DNA of 64,000 bases, from positions 4,892,425 through 4,956,424 of the forward strand of contig NZ_JAQNDM010000002.1 in NCBI RefSeq assembly GCF_028368975.1. The letters are read 5' to 3'. This document shows positions 41,560 to 49,219 of this stretch, in pieces. This DNA comes from Stigmatella ashevillena (GTDB lineage Bacteria > Myxococcota > Myxococcia > Myxococcales > Myxococcaceae). Made by a program: the position numbers and the translations under genes. The notes under the pieces were generated by a model. It was not told where the DNA came from. It did not search any database and worked only from the letters and a program-made list of their open reading frames with translations. How positions within the stretch are numbered: position 1 is the first letter of the stretch; every line of letters starts with the position of its first letter.

Positions 41560-42762
41560 GTGAAATTTCCCTCCCTGTTACAGAAGGCCGTTCCCGGTTC
41601 GTCCAGCACGCAAGCCCCGCGTCCGACCACCGGGCCCTCCGTGGACCCTGCGTCTCCAGCGCCTGCCCCGCAGGAGGTGAAGGCCAAGGCCCCCGAGAAG
41701 CAGGATGGCTTCGCCCAGGGCACTCCGCGCGGAGTGGCGCCTTCCCATGACACCAAGAGCATCGGCAAGTCGCCGTTCGCCAGGCTCTCCTCCAAGAGCC
41801 TGTGGTCGAGTGGCCCCAGCAGCAGCAAGCTGGTGAAGGAGCTCGACGGGCAGATCAAGAAGGCCTCTGCCGAGGAGCGCCCAAAGCTGGAGGCCCTCAA
41901 GGATGGCGTGGTGGCCCTGGAGCAGGGGAGCTTCGCGCCTCAGCCCACGTCCCTCTACCACTCCACCTCCTCGGCGGCCCTGGCGGGACTGAAGCAGACC
42001 GGAGGCCTGGTGCCCGCCTCCATGCTCCAGAAAGAAGGCATCCAGCGCGTGACGGGCGAGGGGGATCAATTCAGCGCCAGCGCGGGCGAGAAGAACTTCA
42101 TCAGCTTTGGCCAGGGCGCCGAGGGCCTGGGCACGGCCCGCGCCTACTTCCGCATCACCGAGTCATCGCCCCAATTCAGCCCACACCTCCACAGCGACAG
42201 CGCGCTCGAAAAAGAGATCGGCCAGGCGAAGAAGCTCCTCAAGGACTGGAACCTGCCCGAGGGACGCGTCATCGGCGACATGGTGGACAAGCCCCGCATC
42301 GAGTCGCGCCTGAGGCAGCTCGAGTCGGAGCAGGCCCTGCGCAAGAACATGCCGAGCGCCCCGCCCCCCTACCCCATCCTGTTCGAGCTCGACGGCAAGG
42401 ACCTGGGAGCCCAGCCCATGGGCATGGCTCCCGGAGAGGCCGCCGTGCATGGCCCGGCCCTGTTCAAGGACCACCTCCAGCGCGTCTTCGTCCCGGGTGA
42501 CAAGGTCGCGGAGATGAAGGGCCACCTCCAGGACATGCTCGGCCCGGACCACCCGGTGCAGGTCATCCCCTTCGAGGCCCAGCAGAAGTTCCTTGCCCAT
42601 CAGGCCGACGACAAGAAGAGCCCCAACGCCCGAGGGGCCTACCTGGCCCAGCGGACGGACCACTCGGTGTTCGAGGGCCTGGAGCGCAACGAGCTCAAGC
42701 GGACCACGTTCTACGACTACGCCGAGAAAGAGATCGCCCAGCTCGCCGCCCAGCAGAAGTAA
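41560..42762 (+). CDS. Candidate secreted effector/toxin with ADP-ribosyltransferase-like C-terminus
   Basis: 400 aa. Residues 1-90 are Pro/Ser/Lys-rich and disordered, without a signal peptide. From about residue 125 comes LYHSTSSAALAGLKQTGGLVPASML, which resembles the start of ADP-ribosyltransferase and RES-like folds (YH.TS...L..I..G.L.P), followed by FSASAGEKNFISFGQGAEGLGTARAYFRI, similar to their second strand set. The rest is helical and charged. This is motif-level resemblance only. GTG 41560 is chosen because GGAGG lies 8 bases upstream; the in-frame GTG at 41554 is too close. A small gene starts 12 bp after its stop and could be an immunity partner. Confidence 0.6.
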   Translation: MKFPSLLQKAVPGSSSTQAPRPTTGPSVDPASPAPAPQEVKAKAPEKQDGFAQGTPRGVAPSHDTKSIGKSPFARLSSKSLWSSGPSSSKLVKELDGQIKKASAEERPKLEALKDGVVALEQGSFAPQPTSLYHSTSSAALAGLKQTGGLVPASMLQKEGIQRVTGEGDQFSASAGEKNFISFGQGAEGLGTARAYFRITESSPQFSPHLHSDSALEKEIGQAKKLLKDWNLPEGRVIGDMVDKPRIESRLRQLESEQALRKNMPSAPPPYPILFELDGKDLGAQPMGMAPGEAAVHGPALFKDHLQRVFVPGDKVAEMKGHLQDMLGPDHPVQVIPFEAQQKFLAHQADDKKSPNARGAYLAQRTDHSVFEGLERNELKRTTFYDYAEKEIAQLAAQQK

Positions 42763-42774
42763 GGAATGCGCCCC

Positions 42775-43116
42775 ATGACAACCCTTTGCGCCACCCCCAA
42801 GCCCAGCGACGCCTACCCCCGGGGCCCCCTGTCGGAGATCAGCGTGGGGCCGGGGGGTACGCTCCAGGTGAAGTGTGCGGACGATGTGACGTACGAGCGG
42901 GTGACCTCACTCCTCGCGGAGCGTCTGTTCGTGCAGGGCAGGGGCTTTCCCAAGCTGAAGCGCGGCCCCGACGGCCGACTCACGAGGGATCCGTCCACGA
43001 AGAAGTTCCAGATCGAGGACCACGTGAACCTGGCCCGCCCTCCCCGGGAGGTGCTGGAAGCCATCCGCGACAACCTCGAGGCCACTGAGCAGTTCGAGCT
43101 GTCCTGGAAGGACTGA
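42775..43116 (+). CDS. Small acidic/basic protein downstream of the ART-like gene, possible immunity partner
   Basis: 113 aa. Soluble, mixed alpha/beta, no signal peptide, no recognised family. ATG 42775 is preferred to the ATG at 42766 because AAGGAA stands 8-9 bases before it. It is 12 bp from the stop of the putative toxin gene. Features: TYERVTSLLAERLFVQGRGFPKLKRG (helix) and EVLEAIRDNLEATEQFELSWKD (helix plus strand). Immunity function is an inference from position and size. Confidence 0.65.
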   Translation: MTTLCATPKPSDAYPRGPLSEISVGPGGTLQVKCADDVTYERVTSLLAERLFVQGRGFPKLKRGPDGRLTRDPSTKKFQIEDHVNLARPPREVLEAIRDNLEATEQFELSWKD

Positions 43117-43148
43117 CGCCTGCCTGCCCCATGAGCGTGAATTGCTGG

Positions 43149-43175
43149 GCAGGGTCCCCAAGAACAAGACCCTGC
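43149..43175 (+). terminator. Candidate intrinsic terminator
   Basis: Perfect 8-bp stem GCAGGGTC/GACCCTGC with an 11-base loop, 32 bp past the stop at 43116, followed after some bases by T-rich sequence (ATTTTCCTATTTTTTC, 43193-43208). It would close the toxin/partner transcript. Confidence 0.55.
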
Positions 43176-43320
43176 ACCGTTCACTTTCTCAGATTTTCCT
43201 ATTTTTTCATGGTGTCCCGCCTTGTCTCGGCCGAGGGACCTCTGTACGAATAGAGGGGTTGATCGCCCAGCAGCGCCCACTGCTGCCAGACGGTCGATTC
43301 ATTTCCGGGGGGGACAGCTC

Positions 43321-45306
43321 ATGCGACAGAAGCGAGGATTCATCGCGCGCTCGATGCTCGGCACGCTCGTGGCAGTGACGGCGCTGGCCGGGGACGCAGT
43401 GCCACTGGGCAGTCCGGAGTTGGTGCACCAACAACAGCTCGTGGCCAATGACACCTCGGCCTATGACTTGTTCGGCTTCTCGGTGTCCTCCAACGGCGAC
43501 ACGCTCGTGGTCGGCGCCCCCTACAGTGACGACTCGGAGCACGGCAGTGCCTCGGGCTCCGCCTACGTGTTCGTGCGCAGCGGAAAGACCTGGAGCCTGC
43601 AACAGAAGCTCACCGCCTTCGACGGCGCCTCGGGGGACCTCTTTGGTTACTCGGTCGCGATCCACGGCGACACGGCCGTGGTGGGCGCCCCCCTGGACGA
43701 TGACTCTGGGACCGATTCGGGCTCGGCCTATGTGTTCGTGAGGCGCGGGACGAGCTGGATCCAACAACAGAAGATCACCGCCACGGAGGCCATCTCGGGG
43801 GATGTCTTTGGCCATGCGGTAACCGTTCAGGGGGATACCGCGGTGATTGGCGCGCCCCATGACGGCGGCTCAGGCCCCCGCTCGGGAGCAGCCTATGTGT
43901 TCACGCGGGCCGGGGTGAACTGGACAGAGCAACAGAAGCTCTCCGCCAGGGATGCGGCGGAGGATGCACGCTTCGGCCTCTCCGTCAGCCTGAGCGGAAC
44001 GACGGTGCTGATCGGCGCGCCGTATGACGATGGGAAGGGCAGCGACGCGGGCGCGGCCTACCTCTTCGTGCGAAACGGGACGGCTTGGACCGAGCAGCGG
44101 AAAATCGTCCCTCAGGATGCCGTGGCGGACAGCCTCACGGGCTTCTCCGTGGCGTTGAATGGGGACACGGCCGTGCTGGGAGCGCCGTTTGGAAGCGACA
44201 AGGCCCACGGCCCCGGCTCGGCCTATGTCTTCGTGCGGAGTGGGACGAGTTGGAACCAGCAACAGAAGTTCACCGCGGACGTCAACAGCGAGGGCAACCT
44301 CTTTGGCTACGCGGTGGCGCTCCACGGCGAGCAGGCCGTGGCCACCGCGCCAGGGGATGACGCGAGCGCCCTCAACGGCGGCTCGGTCCATGTGTTCACC
44401 CGAAGCGGGAGTGCCTGGCTGCCGCAGCAGAAGCTCACGATCAGCGCCTCGGCGGACAATGACCGCGCGGGCCACGCAGTGGCGCTCGGGGAAGAGCTCC
44501 TCGTGGTGGGCTCGCCGGGCGAGGATGCCTCGGGCACGGACTCGGGCACGGTCCACCTCTTCGCCCCCGCGGCGAAGCCGGGTTACGACTCGACCCCGGT
44601 GCCTGGAGCGGAGCTCAACGCGGGCAGCGCCACCCTCGGCGCGTCCTCCACCACCCTGCTCACCGTCCGGGAGACAGGCAATGCCACGCTGGAGGTGACC
44701 GGCTATACCTTGACGGGTCCCCACAAGGCGGAGTTCAGCGTCGCGCCGGGCACCCTGACCCTTCCGGATGGCAGCGCCCCCCAAACACTGACGGTCACTT
44801 GCACACCCGGGGGCCTCACCGCCCGGACGGCGTCGCTCACCGTCCACCACAACGCGCCCGGCAGCCCCGCCATCTATTCGCTGACCTGCAAGGGACTCGC
44901 GCCCCGGGACCCCTACGCGGATGCCGTGGCCCCCTCCACCTCCTCGATCGTGCTCAACGCGGACAGCGCCATCGGGGCCCCAGATGGGAAGCCGGCCACC
45001 GTCGTGGGAGTGCTCAACAGCGCCCTGGTGCTCGACATGGGAGAGGGCGAGGAAGGCACGGGCGACCTGAAGGTCTACTACCAGGGCCTCGGGCTCGGGA
45101 TCATCACCCAGGTGGACTTCCTGAAGGCCGACAACACGGTGATCAGCAGCGGCGCACTGCGGATGCTCGACCTGAGCTTCGGGACGCGCACGGCCACCGT
45201 CACCTATTCGGGAGCCCCCACCCCGTACCGCTACGTGCGCCTGCGCGGCGTGCTGGCACTGCCCTACAAGGTGGATGCCATCGAGGCGCTCAGCATCGTG
45301 CCCTGA
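43321..45306 (+). CDS. Secreted FG-GAP/integrin-alpha-like repeat protein
   Basis: 661 aa. Signal peptide-like start (GFIARSMLGTLVAVTALAG). Residues 40-415 are seven or eight repeats of about 52 residues with a consensus DLFGYSVAIHGDTAVVGAP, SGSAYVFVR, WTEQQKLTA; this is the FG-GAP beta-propeller pattern. Residues 425-530 look like an Ig-like choice-of-anchor D domain (GSATLGASSTTLLTVRETGNATLEVTGYTLTGP...FSV), and the last 120 residues are a jelly-roll-like beta domain. Probably extracellular or surface attached. GGGGG lies 7 bases before the ATG. Confidence 0.85.
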   Translation: MRQKRGFIARSMLGTLVAVTALAGDAVPLGSPELVHQQQLVANDTSAYDLFGFSVSSNGDTLVVGAPYSDDSEHGSASGSAYVFVRSGKTWSLQQKLTAFDGASGDLFGYSVAIHGDTAVVGAPLDDDSGTDSGSAYVFVRRGTSWIQQQKITATEAISGDVFGHAVTVQGDTAVIGAPHDGGSGPRSGAAYVFTRAGVNWTEQQKLSARDAAEDARFGLSVSLSGTTVLIGAPYDDGKGSDAGAAYLFVRNGTAWTEQRKIVPQDAVADSLTGFSVALNGDTAVLGAPFGSDKAHGPGSAYVFVRSGTSWNQQQKFTADVNSEGNLFGYAVALHGEQAVATAPGDDASALNGGSVHVFTRSGSAWLPQQKLTISASADNDRAGHAVALGEELLVVGSPGEDASGTDSGTVHLFAPAAKPGYDSTPVPGAELNAGSATLGASSTTLLTVRETGNATLEVTGYTLTGPHKAEFSVAPGTLTLPDGSAPQTLTVTCTPGGLTARTASLTVHHNAPGSPAIYSLTCKGLAPRDPYADAVAPSTSSIVLNADSAIGAPDGKPATVVGVLNSALVLDMGEGEEGTGDLKVYYQGLGLGIITQVDFLKADNTVISSGALRMLDLSFGTRTATVTYSGAPTPYRYVRLRGVLALPYKVDAIEALSIVP

Positions 45307-45324
45307 GAGCCGTCCGCCAGAGAC

Positions 45325-45353
45325 CACGGGTTCAAGTCCCGTGCTCCTTGCCC
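45325..45353 (+). tRNA. tRNA 3'-end fragment (T arm plus acceptor strand), not a complete gene
   Basis: ACGGG-TTCAAGT-CCCGT is a perfect T stem-loop with the canonical GGTTCAAGTCC box, followed by the acceptor-strand-like GCTCCTTG. The bases needed for the rest of a tRNA upstream belong to the end of the FG-GAP coding frame, and no D or anticodon arm can be folded. This is what remains as an attachment site when an element integrates into a tRNA 3' end. Confidence 0.65.
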
Positions 45354-45361
45354 AGAGAGGG

Positions 45362-45411
45362 GCCTGGAATCGAGAGGAAAACCTCGAAGATTCCAGGCTC
45401 TTCGTCTTTTC
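45362..45411 (+). terminator. Strong intrinsic terminator next to the tRNA fragment
   Basis: Perfect 10-bp stem GCCTGGAATC/GATTCCAGGC (45362-45371, 45389-45398) with an inner GAGG-AAAA-CCTC hairpin, then TCTTCGTCTTTT. It is placed as a tRNA terminator would be, directly after the acceptor end. Confidence 0.85.
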
Positions 45412-45711
45412 AGCCTCCAGGATGTCTCCAGAAATCTGGGAGGCCGCCTCATCGAGCAGGCCGATGGCCGCGTCCTTGGTTGCCGACTTCAGGTGCATTT
45501 AGCTTTGCGTGGTGGATCGGGAGACATCGACGCGGGCTGCGCAGGAGATGTCGTAGCGAGCTGCCCCAAGGGCTCCGTTGGCGTGCTCGGCATCGACACG
45601 ACCTGCCGCGCGGGTATGCAGGAGGGGGGGCATGGCGATCATCTCCAAGCGTCATCGTCTCTGGCATGGCGTTCCCATAGACTGGAACCCTCTTCGATCT
45701 GGAGGGTGCCC
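45412..45711. other. Gene-free spacer upstream of the Sit-like toxin
   Basis: 300 bp with no supportable gene. A minus-strand frame (start near 45498) running left through the terminator and tRNA fragment has a protein-like first 30 residues (SATKDAAIGLLDEAASQISG) and could be a decayed end of an integrase or similar gene; this is weak. A 6-bp stem ACCCTC/GAGGGT (45687-45692, 45702-45707) covers the ribosome site of the next gene. Confidence 0.4.
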
Positions 45712-47007
45712 ATGGCAACCCGTCTGACCGCTGTGGTCCTGCTCGTGGCTCTGCTCAACGCGTGCGCCACTCAGCATCTGGTTCGCCTCGACACGGGTCA
45801 GGGGGCACCTTTGGAATACAGGCCCCCCACCTCGACAGGGTCCATGAAGATGGACGAGGAGGCGTTCGAGCACTCGCTGGCGCGATTGGTACTGAATACG
45901 CCTCTGACACTCCGCCCTCCCCAGCAAGGTTGGCTGGTGCGCGCCTCCTACCCAAGCAACGGCGAGGACACTCGCTGGCAGCGCCTCATGAGTAAGAGCT
46001 TCGGCGGCCTCTGCGCGCCAGGGCAGCGCAAAGAAAACTGCCTCTTCTTGCTCGATGACGTCATGGGGCTGAGCGAGTGGGACAGGCTGGGGGTAGGCCT
46101 GGGCCTGTCACTGGATCCCCTCAGGGAGAGCATCTCCAAGGCGGTGGAGGACACCCTGGCTCCTCAGCTCTTCTATACCATCATTGCGACGGGGCTCGTC
46201 ACCTGGGCCGTCTTGGCGGCCAACCCCGAGCCGATATTCACCAAGGCGGCAGCCATCGTCTCAGCACTGCTGTTGATCTACCTGGGAGTCGAGACCTTCC
46301 TGGAGGTGGTGGATGCGAGCCGGGAGCTGAAATGGGCCACTGACCGGGCAACCACTTGGGAGGAATTGGAGCACGCCAGCCAGCGCTTTGCGAACCGGAT
46401 CGGTCCCAAGGTGGCACGTGTCTTCGTCCTCGCAATAACGGTGGTGGTGAGCCATGGCATGACCGGGGGGGCCGCATGGCTGTCCTCGCGGTTGTCGATG
46501 CTGCCAAGCTTCTCGGAAGCGGCAGCAGTGGGAGCCCCTCGGCTGGGGATCAATCTGACGAACGTGGGGCAGGTCAGCTCGGTGGCCGTTGTCGGGAACA
46601 CCATCGTTATCTCTCTGCCCGCAACGGCGGTCGCCATGGCGGCCCAGAGCATGGGAGGAGGCTCGGCAGCCGGGACTAACCTTGCCTTCAGATCCTGGGG
46701 CTCATTCAGCGGCCTCAAGAGTGCCCTGGGCTCGGCGGGAGAGGGCAAGCAGTGGCATCACATCATCGAGCAGACGCCAAACAACGTGCAGCGCTTCGGA
46801 CCTCATGCCCTTCACAACACCAAGAACGTCGTCCCCTTGGACCAAGCGATTCATACCCGCCTCAGCGCAGTCTATTCGTCCATTCGATTGAATATCACCG
46901 GTTCGAACAGCATGACCGTGCGGCAGTGGCTGAGCACTCAGTCGTACGAGGCCCAACGTCAGTTTGGGCTTCTGGCGCTCAAGAACGTCACGAAGGGGAT
47001 CTGGTAA
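45712..47007 (+). CDS. Sit-type lipoprotein polymorphic toxin with HNH-like nuclease C-terminus
   Basis: 431 aa. Signal peptide with lipobox LLNACA. Residues 20-160 are soluble; several hydrophobic stretches follow (about 158-210, 240-262, 285-315: LFYTIIATGLVTWAVLAANP, VSALLLIYLGVETFLEVV, VAVVGNTIVISLPATAVAMA). The C-terminal 90 residues are an HNH/AHH-like nuclease: QWHHIIEQ (H349, H350), NTKNVVPLD (N369-D377), H381. This is the layout of the M. xanthus SitA lipoprotein toxins passed to kin by TraA/B outer-membrane exchange. GGAGGG precedes the ATG by 5 bases. Its TAA overlaps the next ATG (TAATG). Sit assignment is from memory of the family layout. Confidence 0.82.
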   Translation: MATRLTAVVLLVALLNACATQHLVRLDTGQGAPLEYRPPTSTGSMKMDEEAFEHSLARLVLNTPLTLRPPQQGWLVRASYPSNGEDTRWQRLMSKSFGGLCAPGQRKENCLFLLDDVMGLSEWDRLGVGLGLSLDPLRESISKAVEDTLAPQLFYTIIATGLVTWAVLAANPEPIFTKAAAIVSALLLIYLGVETFLEVVDASRELKWATDRATTWEELEHASQRFANRIGPKVARVFVLAITVVVSHGMTGGAAWLSSRLSMLPSFSEAAAVGAPRLGINLTNVGQVSSVAVVGNTIVISLPATAVAMAAQSMGGGSAAGTNLAFRSWGSFSGLKSALGSAGEGKQWHHIIEQTPNNVQRFGPHALHNTKNVVPLDQAIHTRLSAVYSSIRLNITGSNSMTVRQWLSTQSYEAQRQFGLLALKNVTKGIW

Positions 47008-47357
47008 TGAAGTTGGAGGAACTCGTCGCACACTTCGCCGAGAACGTTGCTGCACAGACCGACGCCATCTGGAGGGGGGAGGCCAAGACAGGAAACAAGC
47101 ATGCCCGCCGATACCGCGCCGCGTTCGACAAGCTCCGGGCCCAGGGCGATGCTGGACGAGATGCACTTGCTGTTCTTCTGAAGCACCCACGCATGGATGT
47201 CAGGGTCACAGCAGCTGCTTGCCTGCTCCGCCATCGCACGGCGGAGGCCAAGGCGGTTCTGGAAGAGGCCGCCAAGGGCGAAGGAATGGTCCCCTTCGAG
47301 GCGCAGCAGGCCTTGCTGCGGTGGGAGGAAGGCACCTGGGCCTTGGATCCGGGGTAG
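47007..47357 (+). CDS. Immunity protein, HEAT-like (DUF2019 type)
   Basis: 116 aa. Helical repeats: LVAHFAENVAAQTDAIWRGEAKTGNKHARRYRAAFDKL, ALAVLLKHPRMDVRVTAAACLL, AKAVLEEAAKGEGMVPFEAQQALLRW. This is the DUF2019 pattern, a short HEAT-like domain common next to toxins. The ATG overlaps the toxin stop (TAATG), so the two are translated together, as expected of a toxin and its antidote. Presumably binds the nuclease domain in the cytoplasm. Confidence 0.82.
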   Translation: MKLEELVAHFAENVAAQTDAIWRGEAKTGNKHARRYRAAFDKLRAQGDAGRDALAVLLKHPRMDVRVTAAACLLRHRTAEAKAVLEEAAKGEGMVPFEAQQALLRWEEGTWALDPG

Positions 47358-47392
47358 ACCACATGTCTCCTGCTTGATTGAACGACGCGGCC

Positions 47393-48297
47393 ATGCCTCA
47401 CCGAACGTGCATCGCACTCCTGTTCCTGCTCTCAGCCTGTGCAACGATGGATCCAAGCCCGGGAGAGCCGGAGGCCCCGAGTCCGAGACTCGCCAATCTT
47501 CAGCGTGCAGCGCTGTACCCCTGGACGGACGACGGGCATTGCGTGGTGCGCGAAGCGTCCAACGAATGGCCAATCCTTGCGGAGAGGTGCTTTCACGCTC
47601 TCAAGCGCGACAGGGTCAGGTTTCGGGATGTCACCAAAAGGTGCGCTGTCGCCTACACGGATGCAGCCGCTCCCGCAGTCGTGGCCCTCTGTGTTTTTGC
47701 GGCACCCGAGATCGTCGCCGGGGCAGTGATTGTGATTCGCGCGGTGGTGGTGGCACAGCCGCCATCCAAGAAGGGATTGATGCTTATCAACGAAACGCAT
47801 CCCGTGAGCGCGCGAAGCCCAAGGCTCAAACGCGGCCCGCTCAGGAACCGTTAGCGAATCGAGCGCCCAAGCCAAAGGGATCCCCCCCCGGAGACATCTT
47901 CCCCCCACCGCCAGAAACCAAGCCGCGCAATCCGTCGTGCGAGCCCATCCCGGTACGGCACGCGGGCGAAGATGTCCCGCATAACGAGTGCGCCGATAAG
48001 TTTCCGCCGAACCGCTATCCCGGAATGGATGTCCTTGTTGGCAGCAAGCGCTTTGATGCGTTGCAAGTCGGCGTGCGTGTGCTGTGGGAGATCAAGACCC
48101 ATCAATTTGATACGTACCCTGACTTTCTCCGGGAGCAGGTGATCAGAGATCAGGTGCTTGAAATGCAGGAAGAGCGAGACATTGCGGCAGCATGTGGATA
48201 TGGCTTCGTCGTTGGGGTGAGCAGTGCCGCGCACAAAGAAGCGCTGCTGCGACAGGACCTCAGCCTCAAAATCGTCGTCACGGGATGCAAACGATGA
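47393..48297 (+). pseudogene. Frameshifted Sit-type lipoprotein toxin with restriction-endonuclease-like C-terminus
   Basis: The first frame starts at ATG 47393 with lipobox LLFLLSACAT and reads through HCVVREASNEWPILAERCF to a hydrophobic stretch (AVIVIRAVVVA) near 47755, then becomes nonsense and stops at 47854. The natural continuation is in another frame from 47758 (AAIQEGIDAYQRNASRERAK) to the TGA at 48297, ending in RFDALQVGVRVLWEIKTHQFD, a PD-(D/E)xK nuclease signature (D...ExK). The join needs one base (two bases CA lie between in-phase codons at 47756-47757). Either a mutation or a sequencing error. The immunity gene that follows is intact and overlaps the stop (ATGA). Confidence 0.82.
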
Positions 48298-49049
48298 CAA
48301 CGCAAAAGCGCCTCGATCTGACCGTCTACGCGCCCACACTCGTGGGCGACGACGGCCGCACACTCGCTGTCGTCCGTGGCATGGAACTGGCGCTGCCCGG
48401 CTTGCGCCTGGATTGGGAAGTGGGCAAAGGGGGGCGCCCCATCGAGTTACCGCAACGCGAGGCTTGGCTCGCTGAGGCGGCAACACGTGGAAAGTTCCCG
48501 CTGCTATGCAACGGCGACGCGAGTTACCCCGTGACCATTTCCGGGATGCGACGATCCGCGAGTGCGAGCCCTGGCGGCCAGCCGCAGCTCCAAATCCATG
48601 CGAAGTTGCCACTGGACGCGGCCATTATCACGGCAGCGGCGGAGATCCTGGAGCGCGTTGCGGAGGACGCTCACGCGTTCTGGGGGCATGCGACGCCGGA
48701 TGCCGCTGCGGTGGACATCGCGTATCAGATAGCACCCACGCTGGAAGGGCCACCGTCCCCACGGAGGGGGCTGCCTGCCCTGAAGCTCCTCGAGCACATC
48801 CGCTCGCCCGAGATTCCCTATCACCTTGGATGGTTGAACTATTGGTCTGCCGCTGCCGCGACGGCCATCGGGTTCCCGGAGCCTGCTCGCGACGCCGAGC
48901 TGCTCACGCGGGCGCGGCGCTCGGCATCGGGCGGGTGGGTCGTGCAGCTCACCGATGCGCCGCTCGATCTCGACACCTCTGCGCACTTGGACGCGCTCAA
49001 GCGGGCCTACGAGCGCTTCCCCCAGATCGGCGGGCGCGACTCACCGTGA
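48294..49049 (+). CDS. Cognate immunity-type protein (DUF5953-like)
   Basis: 251 aa. Starts at ATG 48294 overlapping the toxin stop; an ATG at 48285 is possible. Reads LDLTVYAPTLVGDDGRTLAVVRGMELALPGLRLDW at the N-terminus and IPYHLGWLNYWSAAAATAIGFP....GGWVVQLTDAPLDLDTSAHLDALKRAYERFPQIGGR at the C-terminus. I associate this with the myxobacterial DUF5953 group that accompanies lipoprotein toxins; function is inferred from position. A related C-terminal fragment recurs at 58990-59258. Confidence 0.75.
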   Translation: MTTQKRLDLTVYAPTLVGDDGRTLAVVRGMELALPGLRLDWEVGKGGRPIELPQREAWLAEAATRGKFPLLCNGDASYPVTISGMRRSASASPGGQPQLQIHAKLPLDAAIITAAAEILERVAEDAHAFWGHATPDAAAVDIAYQIAPTLEGPPSPRRGLPALKLLEHIRSPEIPYHLGWLNYWSAAAATAIGFPEPARDAELLTRARRSASGGWVVQLTDAPLDLDTSAHLDALKRAYERFPQIGGRDSP

Positions 49050-49219
49050 CCGCTCAGCGTGGGCTGCGCTGCGCGGGTGCTGGCGAGGGTTGGGTGCAGC
49101 ACGACGCGTTCAGGACGGAGCCGCCCGCCACCCGGCGTGGGGGACGACCGAGGCAGGAAGGCTGGGGCGCATGTGTCCTCAGTGTGCCCCTCTAGCGCGG
49201 TGAGGGACGGACCGGCGAC

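Noticed and set aside
45267-45350. Complete long-variable-arm tRNA ending at the T-arm fragment
   Set aside because: A 5' strand CAAGGTG could pair with most of the acceptor end, but there is no D arm with GG, no anticodon arm, and the region is the conserved C-terminus of the FG-GAP protein.
43870-45498. 542-codon minus frame through the tRNA fragment as an integrase gene
   Set aside because: Nearly all of it is antisense to FG-GAP repeats; no Arg-His-Arg-Tyr recombinase motif is visible.
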